Of a DNA stretch of 64,000 nucleotides, positions 36,880 through 47,232 are shown piece after piece; the first letter of the stretch is position 1; each line of letters begins with the position of its first letter. Both the position numbers and the translations under genes were made by a program. Source of the stretch: Macrotrachela quadricornifera (Eukaryota > Rotifera > Eurotatoria > Philodinida > Philodinidae); contig JAJEKB010021111.1 of assembly GCA_022393335.1 (NCBI GenBank), positions 1,350,254 to 1,414,253 on the forward strand, in the 5' to 3' direction. The notes under the pieces were generated by a model that saw only the letters and a program-made list of their open reading frames with translations, searched no databases and was not told the DNA's origin.

Positions 36880-37941
36880 TTATAAGTCATGAGTAATGGA
36901 ATTTTGTCTCCCTTCTTTCTTTATTCGATGGCTCTTTTCAATCAGACAGTTGCAGTTCATTTTATACATTCTATTCATTTTCTTTCTATTATCCTAAAAT
37001 GTCGCGCGACCAATGGCTAAAAGCATATGTTTTTATATACTTCCATTTTTGGATTATTGAGAAAACAATAATACGCACCAATTCTCTGAAAAAGGCATTT
37101 ATTGTAGTAAATCCAACAATAGAGGACAAACACCTCTTTTAAGATGAAAATTTTGAGTCGAAACCTATCCTATGACCTTTCTCTCGTCGAAAAGGTATTT
37201 TGTATAAAATTTCACTGGATTTGCCCGTACCGTATCCAAATGCACAGCGAACAGACAAACAAACAGGCAAAGTTTCTTCTTTATATATATAGATAACAGA
37301 AGTACATTTTCTATTATCAACATCAATATTCTTAATTTTTTGTTATTCTTCATTACCTTTTTTATAAAAAAATATTGAGGGTGAAGGTGCCTGATAATGC
37401 AAAAGAAGAACAGATAATACAAAAATAAAAGTGTAGGTATCTGAATTTCCGAATAACCTCTGTATAAACTGATTTCGTTTTAACCAGCTGTAGTATTTAC
37501 TGCGGCAACTTACGATCCATCGTCCTTGGCTGTAACTGCTGCGCCCACTTTTAGGTAGATTTGACTCTCAAAAAAACAATATTAGAATAAAACTTATCAT
37601 TCATGATTTTCATTAAAATTCCAGATTTTTACGAAAAAATTTCCTGTCTGTTTTCCTGATTTTGAGATACATGCCGCTGCAACCCCTGCATATATAGCGA
37701 ATATGTATACCGCTAATAGTAGGTTACTGCCTCTATAAAGTAGAACTCACTCTTTAGTGTCACTTGCTTTAGCTTAGTTCTTATATTTCGACGCGTACGA
37801 TAAATTTCGAGCTAAAGCAGACACTTCTTTACAATTAAGTATAGATAAGAGATGAATACTTTTAAAAAGATAGCGAAGAGAAACAGAGGCATTTTGGACT
37901 TATATATTTCTCTTATTTAGAAGAAGCAAAGGTAAATTATT
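36880..37941. other. Helitron-like end at 37293 and spacer
   Basis: A second minus-strand terminus starts at about 37293 (TCTATATATATAAAGAAG then TGTTTGTTTGTCTGTTCGC). Its body runs toward 36890 with no coding capacity. From 37294 to 37941 nothing is recognised except AT-rich DNA upstream of the LRR gene. Confidence 0.4.
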
Positions 37942-39216
37942 GTGACGATGATACACATTCCAATTACAAATTCAGTTCTGTTGCTACTTTCAGTTCATTT
38001 AACGGAAGATAAGCCAAAACATGCCTGTCCTACCGCTAATTCTCCACGATTAATCCTTTTAGCAAATCCTTTTATGCCAACGTTAAACTGCAGCCAATAC
38101 TCCGATGATAATCACGTTTTGAGTTCATTGCCGTTTAATGTTACCGTATTAGATAATTCTACCACATGCAACTTAAAACCTGTCTGTGCTCGAATCAATG
38201 AACTGAATCAAGTGTACAATCTCGAACTGAATAGAGTTCCGATAGCATTACAAGTATATTGTCTCACTCACTTAGCGTCATTGGTTATTTCGGGTGACAT
38301 TGACTAGGGTTACTCGTGGCCTATTCCTTAGGAAATTGGAACACTGACTAAATTGACGTATCTGTCATTATCGTTTATCGATGGCGATGTCATTCCAGAA
38401 ACGATTGGTGAACTGAAACTATTACGTGGTTTATCTTTAGGTGGATTCCGTATTAAAGAGTTGACAGGAGCTGTAGCTGCTTTGAGTAGATTAACAGACT
38501 TGCACATCGATCTACCTTTAACTTCGTTGCCATCTTTTCTTAGTATTTTACCTTTGCGCTCTTTATCTATTACCTCAGCTCCTAAATTTACAACAATACC
38601 AGAAGATTTTTTCAAAAATTTAAATCCAACTTTGTTGTCTTTATCGATGAGTATTTCAAATTTGATCAACTTCGATCCGTTTACAGATCTAACGAATCTA
38701 ACTAGTTTTACTTTTACTGCTTACGGATTATGCACGCTTCCTTGGCAATTCACCTATATGACAAGACTAAGAGATTGACGATCTCAAGGAGTGAATTGTC
38801 TGTCTTCTTTGCCACAAAATTTTACTAGAACTTTAACAAATCTATATCTTTACCAAAATTCTTTTACTGAAATTCCTACAGCTATTCTACCGGACAAAGC
38901 TTTGTCTGCTTTAGACATGACGTACAATCAAATTACAGACATGTCGTCGATGGCGTTGTCTCGATCTCCTTTAAGTTACGTCTATCTCTCATTTAATGGA
39001 ATTCAAAGTGTACCTCCTGAAATCGTTAATCTTAGCGACTCTCTGATCTATCTTGGTTTGTCCGTCAATCAGTTGACTACTCTGCCAGCAGAACAGATAG
39101 TAAAAATGAAAAAGTTGACCGGCCTGGGTGTGACATCTAATAAATTCAGTTCCAGTGAGATAGCACGCTTGAAATCTATTTTTTCTACAAATCCTAATCT
39201 TACAGTTTATTTTTGA
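37942..39216 (+). pseudogene. Leucine-rich-repeat protein with three in-frame stops
   Basis: One continuous reading frame of about 424 codons is interrupted only by TAG at 38305-38307, TAG at about 38329-38331 and TGA at 38776-38778. No indel is needed. The N-terminus has a hydrophobic leader and a Cys-containing cap. LRRs of about 23 residues follow: LTKLTYLSLS, LKLLRGLSLGG, LTNLTSFTFTA, LTNLYLYQNSFTEIP, LSALDMTYNQITDM, LSYVYLSFNGIQSVP and LIYLGLSVNQLTTLP. The second stop sits exactly where IP-EIG would have a Lys or Gln codon. LRRs bind proteins, typically at the cell surface. It is most simply a recent pseudogene. An allele difference or sequencing error at three sites is less likely. Confidence 0.65.
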
Positions 39217-39927
39217 ATGTGTCTTTTGCCTAATTGAATACTTTCAATAAAACTCCAAACGTTACTCGTACTCCTTTCAAGGTAAAAGGCCTTTCTGCCA
39301 GTGGGGTTTTGTCAATTTTGAAAATTGGCAATGTTTCGCAAAATCTCTACCAATTGGCAAACAATTTATTAATTGGCAAAGTATCACATGATTTTCTGTC
39401 AATTTGCAGATTAGCTGTGATACTACCAATTGGATTTCCTAACTTAACTTACGAGAATATTATCGAATCAAACTTAAAGATAATTATTTTATTCTCTTAT
39501 TCCCTTGACTGTAGAGAGGATCATATGAAAAAAAAATAGTTTACACGTTTGTATTAGGGTCAAAAAAACATCATATGAAATGGGCTCAAAGAACGCTAAG
39601 TGCTATACTAAGGGGGTACCGTTGGGTCCTTAAGTGCTATACCATGAGAATATCCATAGGTTGTTAAGTGCGATCGTTTTACCAACAGCTATATTATAGA
39701 AGCAAAATAAAATTTCTGCGGTTATTTGTGCGAAGATCAAAGGTCCGGGTCTGCGTACGTTGTCAGCAGTTGCAAAATTCTTACCCAGCAGAATTCAGAA
39801 TTTTATAACTTGTACCTTATTTATTATTACGGTAGAAAATTCCGCTAAGAATTCTAGTTTCCAGCAAAATTTTATTTTTGATGCATATATAATTGTATTG
39901 AAGTCTATATGTTGAATTAAAATTCTG
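39217..39927. other. Spacer with a short 34-bp-repeat tract
   Basis: Two to three degenerate 34-bp units (TAAGTGCTATACTAAGGGGG, TCCTTAAGTGCTATACCATG) lie at about 39590-39675. A plus-strand frame at 39234-39539 is rich in CAATTGGCAAA-like repeats and has no motif. Confidence 0.4.
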
Positions 39928-40165
39928 TATGAGTACAAGTAACGTTCATCGTTTCGACTCACTTAACGCTTGACTGTGAAAGGGAGAAGTATTTTTTTAT
40001 AGGTACCATTATCAGAAGAATTGAACTAGCAACTTTATACAAATAAGCAACTGAAATTTCTTTGCTTAAATCGTAACATTCGAAAAAAAATGCTTGATTT
40101 TTTTGTAAGATTGTTTAGGATAAAACATATTTCTTATTATAAGTTTGTAATATTATATGTACTAA
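39928..40165. repeat. Dispersed repeat, empty-site paralogue of the MITE B host
   Basis: Aligns with 10535-10606 joined to 10963-11110. Where copy B sits at 10607, this copy reads straight through TATAGGTACCATTATCAGAAG, i.e. a single GTACCATT-like octamer instead of two flanking ones. This confirms both the element ends and the 8-bp duplication. Confidence 0.65.
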
Positions 40166-40393
40166 CAATTACATGTAAAATTTTGTAAAAGAGTGAACAA
40201 AGAACGTTAGAACCGTTGAGTAAAACGTAGCTGTGTTTCTATATATAGTTTATCTAGTCTTTCTATCTCAACAAGTTGAGATTTGTCTGATTTCATCAAT
40301 AAAACTTTGTAATCGAAATGTCTTAATATAATTAAACCAATCAAATGTTCCACACGTGACAACAGCACATAAATTGCGGCAATATCATCAGTT

Positions 40394-41383
40394 CTACTTA
40401 GGACAATCCAAAAGTAGTGAGCCTGATATCGTACTTTGCTATAGACCGATTGGAAAGGTTTTCTTTTTTATGAGCAGATAGAGCGTCTTTTGTTCTATCT
40501 TTCTATGTTATTTGATCACTATTCAATTGGTCTTATAATAATAAAAATTCGATAAGAACTGTTTTTGTTGAAAATCAGCTGGTAGCAGTAGATCATAATG
40601 CGTGTGGCACTTTTACATTCTACTTTATTATCATTTAATACAGTGTATTAAAGAAACAAAATATACCAGAAGATGCAGCGTGAAAAGCTCTACAGTTTAT
40701 AAAGGATGGTATATTCTATAGTTAATTTTTTTGATTTCAGAATGAATAAAACTCTGAACAACGAAATTTCAACGTTGCAGAAACGAGATTGTTTTTTAGT
40801 AAAAGATGCATTCGATTTTCCCTATCACATCTTTTTCTTACTTCATATGTTTTATTTAAAAAACGAAATACACTATAAGAAGTAGCGTGTAAAACTCTAT
40901 AATTTACAAAGAACAATTATAAAAAGATGGGATAGATAAAACCGAATTCATCCTATACCAATAAATAATCTCGCTGTCACAACATCAAAATTTAATCGCT
41001 CAGAGTTTTGTTCATTTTGAAAATAAAAAGCGCAACTATACAATAAGCAGTTCTTTAAAATTGTAGAGCTTTTCACGCTGCATCTTCTGGTATATTTTGT
41101 TTCTTTAATACGATGTATTAAGTGATGATAAAATGCAATACAAAAGCGCAGCATTATTTTAGTTTCATGCCCATTATGATCTCAATGCTACCGGCTGATT
41201 TTCAACAAAAACAGTTCTTATCGAGTTCTTATTATTATAGGACCAATTGAATAGTGATCAAATAACATAGAAAGATAGAACAAAAGACGTTCTATCTGCT
41301 CATAAAAAAGAAAATTTTTCCAATCGGTCTATAGGAAAGTAGGATATCAGGTTCATTACTTTTAGATTGCCCTAAGTATCTAC
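40394..41383. repeat. Long inverted repeat 3 (about 990 bp)
   Basis: The arms (about 40394-40790 and 40980-41383) pair through CTTAGGRCAATC, GATAGAACAAAAGACG-like, ACTATTCAATTGG, ACAGTTCTTATCGA and CCAGAAGATGCAGCGTGAAA landmarks at roughly 85-90 percent identity by eye. The centre repeats AGCGTGTAAAACTCTATAATT once more. It has no coding capacity. It is the largest hairpin-forming unit in the window. Confidence 0.75.
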
Positions 41384-42000
41384 AATTGACACACAATCAC
41401 ATGAAGAATATTGATCAGTAGGTGGTAGAACAATTTGTGTTGGCTCTATTTTTTCTTCTCACTTACATACAACAATCTATCAGTTTTTATATTTATTTGA
41501 CTGTATCGAAAACTTTTTCGTCAACAAACAAACAAAATTATATTCATTCTATGTCAGCGCACCCATATTCGCAAAGATCAAAATTAAGAAACTCGATAGA
41601 CAGTGATTACTAGTCGTTTAGCTTTCGATGTTGTCCTGTTTTGTTTGTGAATAGATATATATCTGTGTAAACGAATGATCAAATTCTCTAGTAAATGTTA
41701 ATTAATCGATCGCATATATATGTATATGTTAATTATTTTCCTTCACACCCACTCGTTTTGCTACCTTTCTTCAGAGACATCTAGTAAGAATCTCGAAATA
41801 TTTTTGATGACGACTTGAAAATGAATATATGTGTCTGTTACTTCTTTTATTTTTGCCTTTCCCTTCTTTCTATTGATTAGTTGAACTGATATTTACAGTT
41901 AATAAATATGGTCAGTTATTTTTAAAAAAAGGTCAACTAATCAAAAATTATACTGCAATGAAAAGCAAACAGAGAGCGTGCAGAATACAGAAGAAATTGT
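41384..42000. other. Spacer upstream of the methyltransferase 3' end
   Basis: No supported gene. A 63-codon plus-strand frame at 41422-41613 starts with a hydrophobic stretch but has no further support. Confidence 0.35.
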
Positions 42001-42999
42001 TCAAGTTTCGATCGAACGTATTTTTGCCTCAACAACGAAGGAACGATCGCGCGAAATATTACGTTTATAGAGTTTACCAAGTTGTTGAAATGAAGTACAT
42101 TCGATATCGAAACATCCTAGTTCCGAAAATATTCGTCGAATCTCACTCTCATCGTCAACAGCGAAGCGAACAACATTGGCACCTGCTGCGCGACGAAAAG
42201 ATGTCTGGAAATGAATTGAAATCAGATCAAATGCAATTTGTGTTTGTGGTGATGAAGACAGCTGGCGTATATGATTGAAGAGTGTTGCTACTTCCTGTTG
42301 GGTAAGATAGTGAAAGAGGCCTTCAGCAAGCCACAATGTTGATCGATCAATGGCAAAGCCTGCTCTGCGTAATAGTTCACTCCATTTCTTATTCGACAGA
42401 TCACAGGACACTTCAGTAACATTACATGGAGTAGTGGGAGCTTCCTTCAAGTATGAGAAACACTTTTTCCGGAAGGCCAACACATGCGGTACGTCGAGTA
42501 GATAAAAGGTTAAATCAAACGACGAAGCCATCGAACGCAGACAAGGTAGCCGATATGGACGAAAATCGCCTCCACACCCGAGCAGCACAATTTGAGTGAT
42601 GTTCTTAATATTTTTCTCAACGATATCGTCCAGAAAACGTGTTCGTACGACAATATCCTGATAAACTTGCTGAATATTTAGACCAAACACTTGAAGAACT
42701 CGGCAATTGAAAAGCGGGGTAGAACGTATGATAAAGTTCGCACATATTGTTCTACATGGAGTTCTTCTCTCACAACAGGATACTTCTTTCTCACTGACTA
42801 TTTCGACTTCGTTCTCAGTGTGGCTTACGTTCGAGTCAGCTTCATCGGCATCTTGTCTTGCGTATATCGAAGCAAATTCATCGTGGAACAGCGCATTGGG
42901 TTGCTTTGATTCGTCAGCTCGAGCAGCGGCACTTGTTCTTGACGTAAGACTAATCGTATTCTTGTTCATATTTACAGCAAAATTACTAAAAAAAAACAT
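42001..42999 (-). CDS. LCM-type SAM-dependent methyltransferase
   Basis: Up to 332 residues in a single exon. The SAM-binding region reads ITQIVLLGCGGDFRPYRL, followed by FYLLDVPHVLAFRKKCF (acidic loop) and RSTLWLAEGLFHYLTQQEV, the LCM/TIGR00027 pattern (leucine carboxyl methyltransferase fold). Members methylate protein C-termini or small molecules. The substrate is unknown. The Met at 42969 (MNKNTISLTSRTSAAARADE) is a better start than 42999, because the intervening bases look like a T-rich acceptor (TTTTTTTTAG). Residues 20-110 are less conserved and may be a lineage-specific extension. Confidence 0.7.
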   Translation of the reverse strand: MFFFSNFAVNMNKNTISLTSRTSAAARADESKQPNALFHDEFASIYARQDADEADSNVSHTENEVEIVSEKEVSCCERRTPCRTICANFIIRSTPLFNCRVLQVFGLNIQQVYQDIVVRTRFLDDIVEKNIKNITQIVLLGCGGDFRPYRLPCLRSMASSFDLTFYLLDVPHVLAFRKKCFSYLKEAPTTPCNVTEVSCDLSNKKWSELLRRAGFAIDRSTLWLAEGLFHYLTQQEVATLFNHIRQLSSSPQTQIAFDLISIHFQTSFRRAAGANVVRFAVDDESEIRRIFSELGCFDIECTSFQQLGKLYKRNISRDRSFVVEAKIRSIET

Positions 43000-43249
43000 T
43001 CAATTTTGTGTTACCGAACACTTATTTCTCCCTTTTGTTCCTAAACAGTTTGGTTGATGAGACCGAGTTTTTTTGAGTCTACTTCAATCTATTTAGGGTT
43101 CTTATTTTAACCTCCTATCCGATAACTGAGAAAAAAGCGAAGAAAGATCGAAGGTAGTTCGTACTGCCCCATGGGGCCATAAAAGGAGCTGTCATAAGCA
43201 TTCTACCTCATTTTAACTTTTTACAATGGGAAAGATACATCATTTTTTT

Positions 43250-43640
43250 TCTAAAAAAAACATCAATGCCATGGTGTACTAAATGATGAGTTAATTATTT
43301 AATCATTGTTAAATTATTAATTTCCATGAATTTATTAATCAATTATTAAATTATTAAATTTTCAAAAAAATGATTAGTTTTTTTTATTAATTTATTAGTT
43401 TTTTAATCATTTATTAATTTTTATTAATTTATCAATTATTTAAAAAATACTGAGATTGACTGGATGTCTTCTGTAACAAGTGCGATTTTTTTATCGCAAT
43501 TGTGGCGTAACTGCGGAAAATGCTGAAACTGCGACGCAGTTGCGCGCAACTGCGGCGCAGTTTTTCGCAATTACGGGTCACAGTGCGATCGCAGTTGCGT
43601 CGCAGTGTGACCGCAGTTGAACACATGGGATTCTTTTTAT
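43250..43640. repeat. A/T-only tract followed by a GC-rich palindromic satellite
   Basis: 43290-43450 is almost pure TTATTAAT-type sequence. 43485-43625 then switches to repeated AACTGCG / CGCAGTT motifs in both orientations (GACGCAGTTGCGCGCAACTG and neighbours), able to form many short hairpins. The abrupt composition change marks an unidentified repeat. Confidence 0.5.
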
Positions 43641-44207
43641 ATTTTAATGCCTTCTTCCGAGTAGATTTAATAATACTATTGTCTCTGAACAAGTTCGCCA
43701 TAGAAATTAAAAAAAACAGTTTTTTTTCTCGTTCGTCTACTTCAGCGATTACATCAAACAACAACTTGTATTTTTCTCACTGCTTTTTGATGATGTAGAA
43801 GAATGAAAAATGCTTACTACCGTGTTTTGAAAAATGTTCTTGTGCACACATGTTTTTATTGTTTAATCACAGTTATTCTCCAACCGAAATGTGTCGTTTG
43901 TGTACTTATATGTTAAACTCCAATTCACGATAACCTGAGTATTGAAAATTGGTTTTGTTCGTGTCACTGAATTTTAATTAATATTCATTACTGCGAGTTT
44001 GAACTAATTTAAACTTGCTGTTTCGATCTAGAATCTCGTCAAATTCACTCTCAATTCAGTATACATCTTCAAGATGTAGGAATTCTGATAAAAAAAAATT
44101 TTACATAACTATAATTAGCGGCAACCTCAACCAATTACTACGCTTTGGCCTGCAGATTTGTATTTTGAAAAATTTAAGATTAGTTACGTCTCGAGTGTGG
44201 TGAAACG

Positions 44208-46942
44208 TTGATGATGACAAGACTATTGTTCAAATATTTTTGCCATTTACTGCATCTTTTTCAGATGTTCTTTAGACAACGATTTCGATCTCAATTATAT
44301 TTATTATTTTCATCTGTAATTTTGCATAGCTCTATTCTTACTCTTATCTACATTGTTCCATCTGGTAACACATCACAAATATCGTCGGAGATGCCCGGCG
44401 AATTTCTAGGTGCTACAGGAAAACATCTCTTTCATTTTGTGCACGTGAGTTTTTTTTTCGAAATGATGATGATTTATTCGAATAGATAAGTACATGAAAT
44501 AGGTTACAGATATTCATGTTACTCATTTCGGTCATGCTGATCGAACAGAACAGTTCGAACAATTTTGTAATGAAATTATCAAGGAAATAGTCAAACCATT
44601 AGTCACAGTTGTGACAGGTAAATAAAAACATCAATAAATCGAACGACGTTTTTTTAATTTATTCGTACATTTTAGGCGATCTTGTACATAATTTTAATGT
44701 AAGATCTATGTCACAACATTTCGAAGAAGATTGGAAAATGTACAATAATGTTTTACTTCGAACAAATGTGACACAGTACACCACATGGCTTGATATAAGA
44801 GGAAATCATGGTGAAAATGATTCAATCGCAATCATCTTTTACATAACCATTTATTTTTTCTTTGATAGATACCTTCAGAGATTCAGATCCAGAATCAAAA
44901 AAGAGTTTCTATCAGTTTGTCTTGACATATATTTTGAATATATTTGACTAATATTATATTTAGAATCTATTCACATCAAGGTGTTCAACACACGGGTTCC
45001 TATGAGTATACATTGAAGACAAAAGATAATGATACGTATTCATTTATCGGTGTCGATATGACTCGACGGCCAGGTGTCAGTCTTCCATTTAATTTTATGG
45101 GAAAACTAAGCAAAGTAAGATGTTTTCTCTAAAAATATTGCACGAATACAAAAGTCCTGTCTTGTAAATCTTTAAGACTGAACTGCAAAAAATTCGTAGG
45201 TTAAGCAAACAAACTGAGAACTCTACTGCAGTCATCTTTTTTGGTCATTATCCCTTGTCGTTTACCTATTCGAATGGCATTGAAGATGTGATTCGACGCG
45301 CAATTGTTTATTTGAATGGTCATCTGCATGATAGTATCAAACGTTTGTATACATGTCATTCCAATGGATTACTCGAGTTCGAATTAGGCGATTGGAAGAA
45401 CAATCGACGGTAGCGACATACTCAATGTGTTTGATTTTAAGAAATCTTTCTTTTCAGATTTCGCATTATTACGATCGATGGTGGGATATTGTCTTTCGAT
45501 GATTTTAGATTCGAACAACCAATCTATGCAGTTATAACCAATCCGAAAGCAGATAAATTTAAAACAACAAGAGAACCTCTCTATCGATTGAATCAAAGTA
45601 CACACATTAGGTAGTTTATTTTGCAAAATCATCATAATCACTTTCAGAGAAGTCGGTTTTAGAGTTGTTATTTTTAATAAATGGCCTATTGCTCATGTGC
45701 GTATTTCGATCGATTCTAAAGCTCTTGGAAATGCATTGCCATCAATTGATCATCTTTATCTATTTGTTATGCCATGGAATGCTACTAAATTCAATGATGG
45801 CCACGTTCATTGGATATCAGTGGAAATAATAGTAAGACAACAAAAATCTTTTGAGCGAAATGTTTATAGTTGATTATTTAGGATGTTCGTGGAAATGTAT
45901 ACAAATCAGAACATGAATTTTCGCTTTCGACATCAATAAAAACAGTCTGGAATCATTCCAGAATAATTCTTCTTTTTCATTGGCCAACAGTGGTAAGATT
46001 TATCTGAGGAAATTCCCTCGTCAAACTGTGATGCATTTTGTTTTTTCTAGGGTATTACTGGATATACTCTGCTTATAATGACATACATTCTCTTCTTACT
46101 TTACTATCGGTATCGAGCTCGACGAATGACTTGTAAGTAGAAAGAAAATTGGTAAATACTCAAGTGTTCTTTCCTCTTGCTGTCAATTTATTTCAGCATG
46201 TTGCATAAGTTGTTTCAGTTTATGGAACAGATTTCGACTATGCATGATGCTTCTTTGTTCTGTCGATCTATTCTATTATTCACTGGTGAGTTTGGCAGTA
46301 TATCATGCTATTGGTAAGTATTTTCATCTAGAATTTGTTTCGAAACGATCATTTTGTTCTTATCATCGAGGACCATGGTATATTGGATATTTAACAGATA
46401 ATCATTTTGGTGGAGTTTTTCTTTGGGGCATTGTAATGCGAGGGATTTATCAAACACCGGATATGCAACCAGTTATGGGAACAATTCAAGTAAATAGATT
46501 TCATGTATCAAATTGAAATGATCGTTTTTTCCTTGTTTAGTTCTTCTTATTTCTATTTCCATTGACTTTTTCATTGAGTTCAGCATGCTTTTATCGTTAC
46601 AATCAATTACAATCGAATATCCATCTTCAAGAATATTCTTCTCATCGATACGTTCGAATTGGTACTGTTCATTTTCTATTCGGATACACACTTACCTTCA
46701 TTCTCTTTTGGTCATATCTCACAACTTCAGCTTTGAAATTGGGTTGGATTCTTTCTCCATTTGGATTGGCATTACCTATATTTTCTTCGTTTCTCTATTT
46801 TAAATCATTTCGATTAACAATGGATCATTTCCGATTTTTACTGACTAAATCACATTCAAAGACGAATGTGAAACTATTGGATACAAAACAAGTTCAAGAG
46901 ACCATCGTTAGTGGTACAACTAAGAAAAATACTGATGAATAG
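44208..46942 (+). CDS. TMEM62-like metallophosphoesterase membrane protein, 13 exons
   Basis: Exons are 44208-44444, 44503-44617, 44676-44810, 44869-44914, 44964-45114, 45177-45409, 45458-45610, 45648-45831, 45882-45992, 46051-46132, 46197-46313, 46371-46489 and 46541-46942. All are GT-AG with introns of 37-64 bp and matching phases, giving 694 residues. An N-terminal membrane segment (LYLLFSSVILHSSILTLIYI) precedes a calcineurin-like phosphoesterase domain: VTDIHVTHFG (Asp82/His84), TGDLVH (Asp119), RGNHD (160-163), FFGHYPLSF and NGHLHD. The C-terminal part has about five membrane spans. TMEM62 is a conserved animal protein of unclear substrate. A second Met at 44265 directly follows a CTTTTTCAG, so the true start could be there. 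AATAAA follows the stop. Confidence 0.85.
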
Positions 46943-47051
46943 AGATCATATTTAAAAACTATTTTCTGTCTCTAAACTGATTTATAAAGTTTTATTTTAA
47001 TAGAAATGAATAAATATAAGAAAAATAGTGTTCAATATATGAATATGTTTA

Positions 47052-47232
47052 TTAAACTATGAGATTTGTTGGATTGTATTTATAACCACTTGCAGCAAAT
47101 TCTTGTGGATAATGTTTACTCCAAACTCTACTTAATTTCTCTAAATGTTCAGGATGTGATGCACCTAAAGCAGCTGGATTTAAAGCAAAACAAACAAATA
47201 TTGTTCGAACACATGATAACAAAATGATTGGC
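47052..47232 (-). pseudogene. C-terminal end of an unrecognised gene, cut by the MULE
   Basis: The last about 53 codons (ASHPEHLEKLSRVWSKHYP, EFAASGYKYNPTNLIV then stop) look like genuine coding sequence arranged tail-to-tail with TMEM62. Upstream the frame runs directly into the MULE terminal repeat at 47233. A possible acceptor (TTTAAATCCAG) lies within the piece. The rest of the gene was not found to the right of the transposon. The family was not recognised. Confidence 0.4.

Noticed and set aside
41958..42278. 106-codon plus-strand ORF
   Set aside because: Antisense shadow of the methyltransferase gene.
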